Shown here: positions 1 to 9,200 of the stretch, in pieces | How positions within the stretch are numbered: position 1 is the stretch's first letter | How the letters are laid out: every line of letters begins with the position of its first letter | DNA from: Granulicella rosea | GTDB lineage: Bacteria > Acidobacteriota > Terriglobia > Terriglobales > Acidobacteriaceae | Assembly: GCF_900188085.1 (NCBI RefSeq) | Contig: NZ_FZOU01000001.1 | Coordinates: forward strand, 1,364,001 to 1,428,000 | DNA length: 64,000 nt | Reading direction: 5' to 3' | The notes under the pieces: generated by a model | The model's database searches: none | Seen by the model: only the letters and a program-made list of their open reading frames with translations | Told to the model about the DNA's origin: nothing | Position numbers and translations under genes: made by a program

Positions 1-3000
1 GACCGACTCGATGGTCGAAGCCGAGATGAGGCTGGCCAGTCCGAGGTCGAGAGCGTAGACGCGGTTCATGTGATTGATCAGCCGCAGCGCAGCCAGCGAA
101 CCCACGCCGAGAGAGAAGAAGCTGGCGCGCGTGCTGATCTTCGGGATGCCCAGCGTCGACTGCCAGATCTCGACCAGTTGGCGCTCCACCATATCGCGCG
201 GCGCGGTGAACTCATGCGGGGGCAGCGCCTTCAGGGCGAGGCCGCTGTCGCCGGCCTTCGAAAAGACCTCGGGCAGATGCTTGCGATCGATCTTGCCGTT
301 CGGCGTACGCGGGAAGGCTTCGAGCACGACTACGGCGTTGGGGCAGAGGTAGTCCGGCAACTTCGTGCGCAACAGCTTGTTCAGTTCGTTGACCAGCTCC
401 GGCTCGGTCTCGTGTTCGGTCGCCTCGGGCGAGACCACATAGGCGACCAGCCGCGTGATGGGGCCGGCGTTGTCGGTCGCCTCGACCTGCTGGTGGACGA
501 CCACGGCCTCATGCACCTTCGCATGCAGGCTCAGCACGGCTTCGATCTCCCCCAGCTCCACGCGATAGCCGCGAATCTTTACCTGGAAGTCGCTGCGGCC
601 CAGAAGCTGCATCAGGCCGCTGGCGTTCCACATGGCAAGGTCGCCGGTGTTGTAGATGCGGCCTGGCGCAAAGGGGTTCTTGATGAACTTCTCGGCCGTC
701 AGCTCGGGCCGGTTCCAGTAGCCGCGCGCCAGTCCCGCGCCGCCGATATACAGATCGCCCGCAACGCCCACCGGCACCGGCCGCAACTGCGTGTCGAGGA
801 TGTAGAACTGCGTGTTCGCGATCGGTGGACCGAGCAGCATTGGCCCTGTGCCATGCGTGACGCGGGTTGCCGAAGACCAGATGGTCGTCTCGGTCGGGCC
901 ATAGACGTTCCACACATCGTTGCTGCGTTCAAGCAGTTTGTTCGCCAGCTCACGCGGCATGGCCTCGCCGCCGCACAGGACTTTCAGCGGACGCTCGCCC
1001 TTCCAGCCGGCGTCCATCAGCATGCGCCATGCGCCGGGCGTTGCCTGTAGAACAGTCGCCTTGCTTTGTTCGAGCAACCCTGCAAGCTGGTTGCCGTCGT
1101 TTACCTGTACGTCGGTTGCGATGATGAGGCGTGCGCCCGTCAGCAAAGGCAGCATCAACTCCAGGCCCGCAATGTCGAAGGCCAGCGTCGTAATGGCGAC
1201 CAGCGTGTCCTTTGCGGTCAGTCCGGGCTTGCGCTCCATCGAATGCAACAGATTCATGAGCGCGCGATGTTCGATGGCGACGCCCTTGGGGCGACCGGTC
1301 GAGCCGGAGGTGTAGATGACGTAAGCCAGTGCGTCCGGACCGGTCGGTACAGGCAGCGTGATGGCGCCGATGGGACCGCTCTCGGGGGGCAGCGAGTTCA
1401 GATCGAGCACGGTCGCAGTGGTCTTGAGGTCCAGATTCTTCGAAGTCCGCGTGAGCAGGAACGCCATCTTCGCGTCTTCGACCACCATCTGTAGGCGGTC
1501 GACGGGATGCCGCGGATCGAGCGGAACATAGGCGCCCCCGGCGATCAGCACAGCCAGCACCGCGCCCAGCATCTCGGGCGAGCGATCGACGCAGATGCCG
1601 ACGAGTGATCCGGGTTTCAGCCCAAGGCGCACGAGCCTGCCGGCAAGCCATGTGGCATAGGTGTTCAGCTTGGCGTAGGTCCAGCTCTGGCGGCCGCAGA
1701 CGACCGCGACATCGACCGGGTTCGACTCCGCGCGACGCATGAAGATCGACTGGATCGATTCGAACTCGCCGAAGTCGACCTCGGTCCGATTCCAACCATG
1801 CACGATCTCTTCGCGGTCGGTGGGCGAGAGCATCCAGAGCTGATCGACGCGCGCGTCGGGGACGGTCAGAGCGGACTCCAGCAGCGCGACATACAGACGC
1901 AGATATTGCTGAATCGTCGACTGCCGAAAGTGCTGTGGGTTGTACTCGAGCTGCAGCCGCGGTCCTTCTTCAGCCCGGTCCACGATGGCGAACATCAGCT
2001 CGAAGACTGCGCCCGGACTCTCGGAGCGCAGCGGCGTGATCTCAAGGCCAGCGACGCGCTGCGTCACCATGAACGACTTCTGATAGAGGAAGAAGACCGG
2101 CATCTCGAATGAGTTATGACGGTCGCCAAAGTAAGTGTCGTGAACCAGGTCTTCGAAGGGCAGGGTCTGGTTCTCGTACGCGCCGAGGCTCCAGGTTTGC
2201 ACCTGCTTCAGCAGCGCGCGAAAGCTGGACTCCTTCTCCATCTGGATGCGCATGACCTGGATGTTCATGAAGAGGCCGATGAGTTCGGCGGTGTCTTCAT
2301 TGCGGTTGCCGCAGGGCGAACCGATGACAAGGTCAAGTTGCCCGCTCAGACGGCTCATGAGCGCGGTGAAGACGCTGGTGAGCAGGATGTTGAAGGTGAC
2401 GTTTTCCTTCACGCAGAAGCGATGCGCCGCCGCGGTAAGGTCGGCTGGGATGAGCAGCGTCTCGATGTCGCCGGTCTCGGCGCTCAGGCCGGGACGATCT
2501 TCTTCGGGCTCTACCTTCAGCATGCCCGAAGGGCCGGAGTCGCGATGCAGCTCCAACCGGTGAAAGTCCTTGCCGAGGGTCTTGCGCCAGAACTCGATGG
2601 AGCGCCCGGCCTCTTCGCTGGCGCGCCACTCCTCGGCCCACACGGCATAGTCGCCGAACTGAATCGGGAGCTCCGGCAGGTCGGCTACCTTTTCAACCAT
2701 CAGCGCTTCGTAGAAGGCTGCAGCGTCGCGCAGCAGGATGCCGAGCGAGATGCCGTCGCAGATGATGTGGTGCATGGTGACGAGCAGCAGGTGATGCTCG
2801 TCGGCGAACTTCAACAGCTTCAGCTCGAGCAGCGGTCCTTTGCGCAGGTCCATGCGAAAGGCGGCATGCGCGCGGATGGCGCGGCGCGCCTCCGGGGAGT
2901 GCGCGGCGTCGGGGATGTGCTCCAGGTTCTCGACCGGTATCTCGATGCGGTAGGCCGTGCCGATGATCTGGGTCAACTGGCCGTCGACCAGCTCGAAGGT

Positions 3001-3270
3001 CGTACGCAGCATCTCGTGGCGTTCGATGCAGAGCGTGAAGGCCTGTTCGAGGCGCGCGAGATCGAGCGGCCCCATGCACTGCCACATCAACGGCATGTTC
3101 AGCGCGGGGTTGCCGGGGTTCAGTTGATCGAGCGACCAGAAGCGAATCTGCCCCTGCGTCGCGGGCATGGCGTACACCTCGGAATCGCCTGGTGGCGGCC
3201 CGCCGCCGAGGACCTGATCGATCGTTCGATCAAGCACGGCGTCCGCACGATTTTGAAGTGGAGCACTCAT
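1..3270 (-). CDS. NRPS module C-A-PCP, 3' end off window
   Basis: Nonribosomal peptide synthetase, open at the left edge, with 1090 codons visible. Order: condensation domain (about residues 25-460, with HHIICDG at 167-173), adenylation domain (about 490-1000; YTSGSTGRPKG, YGPTETT, YNTGD and NGKIDRK motifs) and a carrier domain whose LGVGSL motif puts the phosphopantetheine Ser at 1058. Aligning the A domain by eye to GrsA gives specificity code D-I-L-Q-L-G-V-I-W-K, which I associate with glycine; that is inference. The ATG overlaps the TGA of the upstream hybrid synthetase (ATGA), so the two are translationally coupled and this is the next module. The A domain is nearly a copy of the one in the preceding protein. 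No thioesterase is visible; termination must lie further left. Confidence 0.93.
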   Translation of the reverse strand, partial: MSAPLQNRADAVLDRTIDQVLGGGPPPGDSEVYAMPATQGQIRFWSLDQLNPGNPALNMPLMWQCMGPLDLARLEQAFTLCIERHEMLRTTFELVDGQLTQIIGTAYRIEIPVENLEHIPDAAHSPEARRAIRAHAAFRMDLRKGPLLELKLLKFADEHHLLLVTMHHIICDGISLGILLRDAAAFYEALMVEKVADLPELPIQFGDYAVWAEEWRASEEAGRSIEFWRKTLGKDFHRLELHRDSGPSGMLKVEPEEDRPGLSAETGDIETLLIPADLTAAAHRFCVKENVTFNILLTSVFTALMSRLSGQLDLVIGSPCGNRNEDTAELIGLFMNIQVMRIQMEKESSFRALLKQVQTWSLGAYENQTLPFEDLVHDTYFGDRHNSFEMPVFFLYQKSFMVTQRVAGLEITPLRSESPGAVFELMFAIVDRAEEGPRLQLEYNPQHFRQSTIQQYLRLYVALLESALTVPDARVDQLWMLSPTDREEIVHGWNRTEVDFGEFESIQSIFMRRAESNPVDVAVVCGRQSWTYAKLNTYATWLAGRLVRLGLKPGSLVGICVDRSPEMLGAVLAVLIAGGAYVPLDPRHPVDRLQMVVEDAKMAFLLTRTSKNLDLKTTATVLDLNSLPPESGPIGAITLPVPTGPDALAYVIYTSGSTGRPKGVAIEHRALMNLLHSMERKPGLTAKDTLVAITTLAFDIAGLELMLPLLTGARLIIATDVQVNDGNQLAGLLEQSKATVLQATPGAWRMLMDAGWKGERPLKVLCGGEAMPRELANKLLERSNDVWNVYGPTETTIWSSATRVTHGTGPMLLGPPIANTQFYILDTQLRPVPVGVAGDLYIGGAGLARGYWNRPELTAEKFIKNPFAPGRIYNTGDLAMWNASGLMQLLGRSDFQVKIRGYRVELGEIEAVLSLHAKVHEAVVVHQQVEATDNAGPITRLVAYVVSPEATEHETEPELVNELNKLLRTKLPDYLCPNAVVVLEAFPRTPNGKIDRKHLPEVFSKAGDSGLALKALPPHEFTAPRDMVERQLVEIWQSTLGIPKISTRASFFSLGVGSLAALRLINHMNRVYALDLGLASLISASTIESV

Positions 3271-6200
3271 GAATTCTTACCTTTCGCGTAGCGATAGCTC
3301 TCGCGTGAGGCTGGTGTGATCCGTGTCGTGGCGCGCACGGAGGGGCCCACATTGACCGACCCGATGGCGTTCTGTTCCAACGCCTGCGAGAGGGCAACGA
3401 TCGTACGGTGCTGAAAGAGCATGGTAGCCGTAACCGGCAGACCCTCGCGCTGCGCCCGTGCGGCGATGCGGAAGATCAGCAGGGAATCCGCTCCCAGTTC
3501 AAAGATACTGTCTGTGGTGCTTACCCGGTCAAGTTGCAGGATCTCGGACCAGATGGTCACGAGCTTCTTCTGCTCGTCATTGGTGGGTTCGGTGAAGGCT
3601 CCCTGCGAGTTCTGCAGTGCGCTGGCCAGCGCCATGGCGGGGTCGGGTAGACCCTTGCGATCCACCTTGCCGTTCGGGGTGCGGGGCATGGACGTCAGCG
3701 CGACGATAGCGTTCGGCGCCATGTACTCCGGCAGCTTGTCGGCCAGCATGGCGGTCAGCTCCGCGATGAGCGGCGCCGGGTTGTTGGCCGCATCGCCCGC
3801 TGCGACGTAAGCGATAAGCCGCGTGATGCCTGCGCCGCCGTTTCGTCCTGGCGTGATGTATTGAACGACCACGGCCTCCTTCACCTGCGCGTGCTTCGCA
3901 AGCGCGGCCTCGATCTCGCCCAGTTCGATGCGATAGCCGCGAACCTTCACCTGGAAGTCGCTGCGCCCCAGCAGCTCGAGCAGACCGTTCGCGCTCCAGC
4001 GAGCGACATCGCCGGTGTTGTAGATGCGGCCCGCGCCAAAGGGGCTCGGCACGAACTTCTCCGCAGTAAGCTCAGGCCGCTTCCAGTAGCCTTGAGCAAG
4101 ACCCGCACCGCCGATGTAAAGCTCGCCCGTGACGCCCACCGGCGCAGGCTGCATGTGCTTGTCGAGGATGTAAAACTGCGTGTTCGCAATCGGTGGGCCG
4201 AGAAGCAAAGGACCCGTGCCGACCTGTACCCGCGTGGCCGAAGACCAGATGGTCGTCTCGGTGGGACCGTAAACGTTCCACACCTCGTTGCTGCGCTCGA
4301 GCAGCTTATCCGCAAGCTCGCGGGGCAGCGCTTCGCCGCCGCAGAGAACCTTCAACGGCATGTCGCCGTTCCAGCCTGCCTCGATCAGCATGCGCCATGC
4401 GCCCGGCGTCGCCTGCAGCACGGTGGCCTTGCTGCGCGTCAACAGCGCCGCCAGTTCGAAACCGTCGTGTACCTGCGCATCGGTTGCGATGACCAGTTTG
4501 GCGCCCGTCAACAAGGGAAGCAGCAGTTCGAGTCCTGCGATGTCGAAGGCCAATGTCGTGATGGCGACGAGCGTGTCGTTGGCCGCGAGACCAGGCTCGC
4601 GCTCCATCGAACGCAGCAGGTTGATGAGCGCGCCGTGGCCTACCGCGACGCCCTTCGGACGCCCTGTTGAGCCGGAGGTGTAGATGACATAGGCCACTGT
4701 CTCAGGCGCAACCTTCGCGGGCGCCAGCGGGCCGGCATCGTCGACGATCAGGGTGTTCAGGTCGATGGTCTTGACCGGCGTCTTCAGCATCAGGCGAGTC
4801 GCCGTGCCGGTGATGAGGAACGACATGCCCGCATCTTCAAGCACCATCTCCAACCGCTCCGTGGGGTGACGCGGATCGAGCGGCACATACGCGCCACCGG
4901 CCATCAGCACGGCCAGCACCGCGCCCAGCATCTGGCAGGAACGATCGACGCAGACGCCGACCAGTCCGCCAGGCGCAAGGCCATCGCGAACCAGCTTACG
5001 CGCCAGACCGGAGGCGTAATTGTTCAGTTGCCCATACGTCCAGGCGGCGCCGCCGCACTGCACCGCGGTCTCCTGAGGATGGGTGTGTGCGCGTTGCGCG
5101 AAGGCGGCATGGATGCTTTCGAATGCGCCGAAGTCGATGGCCGTGTTATTCCAGCCGGAGAGGATCTGGGTGCGCGTCGCGGCGTCGAGCAGACGCAGCT
5201 CGCTGACCGCTACATCGCTGCTCTCGCCGATGTTCGTCAGCAACTCCGCGTAGTGCTTCATCCAGCAACGCAGCGTGCACTCGTCGAAGAGGTCGGTGTT
5301 GAAGTCGCAGGCAAACTCGAGATCGTTCTCCGTCTCGACGACGTTGAGGAACAGATCGGTGTTGACGTACTGCTTGGGATTGGCGCGCATGTGCGTCTTC
5401 AACCCGTCGAACTTGACGTTCACGCCGACGCGCTCAAGATTGAACTGCACTTCGATCAAGGGCAGGCGGCTGGGGTCGCGTGGGATGCGCAGCTTGCGCA
5501 GCAGGCTGCCGTACGTGAACTCCTGATGGTCGTACGCATCGAGCAGTAGCCCGCGCGTCGAACGCAGATGTTCCTTCACCGTCTCGCCCGCGGTGAGATC
5601 GCTGAGCATGGGGAGGAAGTGTACGGCATGGCCGACGAGGCTTGCGTCTTCGATCAACGCCTGGCCGGCGGTGGAGATGCCGACGACCACTTCATCCTGC
5701 CCCGTCAGACGATGCATCAGCAACTGAAAGCCGGAGAGCATCGTGACATAGAGTGTGCAGCCGTTCTTCGCGCTCGCGGCCTTCAGCGCGGTGTAGAGTT
5801 GTGGGCCAAGCGATCCCTCGATGGTTGCGCCGTTGTAGGTCTTGTTCGCGGGGCGTGGACGATCCGTCGGCAGCGCCAATACGGGCGCGCGTCCTTCGAA
5901 GCGCTTGACCCAGTATGCTTCGTTCGTGTCGAACTCGCCGCTCTGCGCGCGTTTGCGTTCGTGCATTGCATAGCTGCTGAAGGGAAGCAACGGCTCGATG
6001 CTTGCCGGCTTCTCGCCGCCATTGGCATAAAACTTGCCTGCGTCTTCGAGCAACTGATTCGCCGACCAGCCATCGAGCACGATGTGATGCGCGGTCATCA
6101 CCAGCGCAACATGATCGGTCGAGAGCTTGAAGATGGTGGCGCGCACCAGCGGTCCATGATGCAGGTCGAAGGGCCGATGACCTTCTTCGGCGCCGGCCTG

Positions 6201-9200
6201 TACGAGCTGATCCGTCTGCTGCGCCTCGTTCAATAACGTAAGGTCTACTACCTCGATGGGCAGGTTGAATTCCGAGGCGATCAGCATGGAGTCGCCATCG
6301 AGGCTTACGGTCGTGCGCAGTGCATCGTGGCGAGATACAGCGGCTGCAAGCGAACGCTCCAGCTTAGCTATGTCTACCGGTCCGCGCAGGTGCAGCGTCA
6401 GCGACTCGTTGAACGCGCAGTTGGCCTCGTCGCTGAGCGCGGCGGCGAGGAAGATCTCGCGCTGCGGCTCGGTGAGCGGAACGGAGGCGGGCGTCTCGGC
6501 GAGCGCGTCGGGATGGAACTCCGAGTTCGCGGCAAGCCCGGGCAGTGCGCCTGCGGCCTGCATCTCCACAATGGTTTCGCGGAACGCCTTCTTGATGGCC
6601 TCGATGTCGCCATCGCTATGCGCGGTCGTGAGGAAGCAGGGATAGCCTTCCTGGATGTGGATGCCCTTCGTGCGCATCGCGTAGTAGAGCAGACTGCCAA
6701 GACGCACATCGTGCGGGAAGGTGAAGTAGAACCACGATGCGAAGTGATGGACGCGGCAGGGCACGCCACGATCGGCAAAGAAGCGGTCAAGCTCCTCGGC
6801 GGTCTCCCTTGTCTTGCGGTTCAACTCGCTCTGCAGTTGCGGACCCTGCGCCTTCAGGAAGGTCAGCACGGACTTCGCCGCGGCCATCGCAAGCGGATGC
6901 CGCACAAAGGTGCCGGCGAAGAAGGTGACGCCAACCTCCGGGCCGGAGTCGTCGCCATACTGCCACGCGCCGCCGTCGAGCGCATCGAGGTACTCGCGTT
7001 TGCCCGAGAGCACGCCGATGGGATGTCCGCCGCCGATGACCTTGCCGTAGGTCGCCATGTCGGCGCGCACGCCGAAAAACTCCTGCGCTCCACCTGGCGC
7101 GAGACGGAAGCCGGTGACGACCTCGTCGATGATGAAGACCGTGCCCGCATCCTCGGTGATCTTGCGCACTTCTTTGATGAAGGCAACCGGCTGCAGCCCA
7201 GGGTTGCGGGTCTGTACGGGCTCGATCATGACGGCCGCGATCTCCGCGCAGTGCTCACGCAGATAAGCAAGCGAGGCGTCGGAGCCGTAGTCGAGCACGA
7301 TGACGTTGCCCGTGTTCGCAAGCGGAATGCCGGGCGCAATGGGCGAGCTGCCACGCGGCGTGTTGCGGATCAACACCTCGTCGAAGGTGCCATGATAGTC
7401 GCCCGCAAAGTAGACGAGCTTATCGCGACCGGTGACGGTGCGCGCCACGCGGATCGCGGCCATCACGGCCTCGGAGCCAGTGTTGCAGAAGGTCACGCGC
7501 TCGTTGCCGGTCAGCTCGCAGATCATCTTCGCGACCTCGCCGGCAAGCGGCGTCTGCGGCCCAATGGCGACGCCATACTCCAACTGCTTCGTGATCGCTT
7601 CGACAACGAAGTCGGGCGAGTGGCCGAACATGATGCATCCGTATCCGTTGACGATATCGATGTACTCGTTGCCATCGACGTCCCAGATCTTCGAGCCCTT
7701 CGCACGATCGGTCAGCAGCGGGTAGACCATCTCCTTCCACTGCGGACGGAAGCCCGCAACGGCGCGTGGATCGGCCAGATGCGGACGCGCGGCCTGCGTC
7801 AGCTTCTTGGAGGTCGGCGTCTTGCGTTCGTACTTCGCGATCAACTCCGCGACATACTTCTCCTGGCGCGCATCCATCTCCGCGGTGGCCTTCGGCTGCA
7901 GTGGACGATAGGAGCCATGCTTGACCTCAGCGGCAGAAGATACGAATGGGGCAGAGCTCGCGGGCGCCGGGACCGATGCAGTGGGCGTCGCTGTAACGAC
8001 AGACGATGCGCTTGCAATCGGAGCCGCGCCCTGAAGCATGGCAACCTGAGACGCGAAGACCTGCGACATCATGGCAAGCTGCTGGGCCATCAGACGCTCC
8101 ATCGCGGAGGCCGCTTCGCCAGCGGGCATATGCAATGTGGGCGCCGGCATGAGAGGCTGTGCGGCGGGCGTGCTTGTGGCGACAGCGGTAGCCGCAGGCT
8201 TCGGCGCCACGTCGGCGGGGAAGGCATCGGCGGGCAATACGGTATCGAGGTAAGCGGAGAGGCTAGCGATCGTGGGGTACTGCTCCATGATCTGGCGGAA
8301 GGTCAGCTTCACGTTGAACTTCTTCTGCAAAGACTGCGTGGCCTGCGTCAGAAAGAGTGAGTCGAAGCCAAGTTCCAGGAACATATGATCGGCTTCGGCA
8401 GCCGTCGTGTGGATTCCGCTCAACTCCTCGAACACGCCTGCGACGATCGTCTGAAGCCGCACCTTACGCTCTGGAACCTGCATCTCTACCCCCGTCGGAA
8501 CTGTTTCAGTCTGTGTGTCCAAGGCGCTGCGTTCGGCCTGTACATGCTTTGTGAGGTCTACATTAAGACGTTCCGGCGGCGCAACCCAATGCAACTTCCG
8601 TTCATAGGGATACGTCGGCAGTGACACCTTATTCCTCTGCTCGTGCGCATAGTAGGCTGTCCAATCGGGCATTATGCCTGCATTCCATATCTGCCCCAGG
8701 GCATGTTGGATGCTTGCGGCATTGGCGCCGCGTGGAAGGGATGCAACGAAAGTGGCATCGTGTCCGCCCCGCTGCTGTTTGCCGAGCGTGGTCAACGTCT
8801 CCCCGGGGCCAACCTCGATCAGCAGCGTAGACCCATCGTTCATGAGGGTCTCCAATGCGTCGGCGAAACGCACGGGCTGCCGGCACTGCCGAGCCCAGTA
8901 CTGCGGATCGGTCGCCTGCGTGCCTGTGATCCATGTGCCCGTGACGCCCGAAACATATGGGATGCGCGGCTCGTGCAGCGTCACCGCGCGAACCGCGGCT
9001 TCAAAGTCCGCGAGCATCGGGTCGAGCATCGCGGAGTGAAACGCATGCGAGGTCCGCAGCCTGCGGAATGCGATCTGCTTCTCGTTAAGAGCCTGCTCTA
9101 CAAGCTCGATCGCAGCGAAGGTCCCTGCCAGCACGCTGGCGTTGGGCGCGTTCAGCGCGGCAATGCAGACGTCGTCGCCAACGTACTCCGCCAAGGCCGC

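Noticed and set aside
6327..8360. 677-codon plus-strand frame opposite the hybrid synthetase
   Set aside because: It is a high-GC antisense shadow. The minus strand encodes clear AMT, C and carrier motifs across it, and the plus frame shows no domain.
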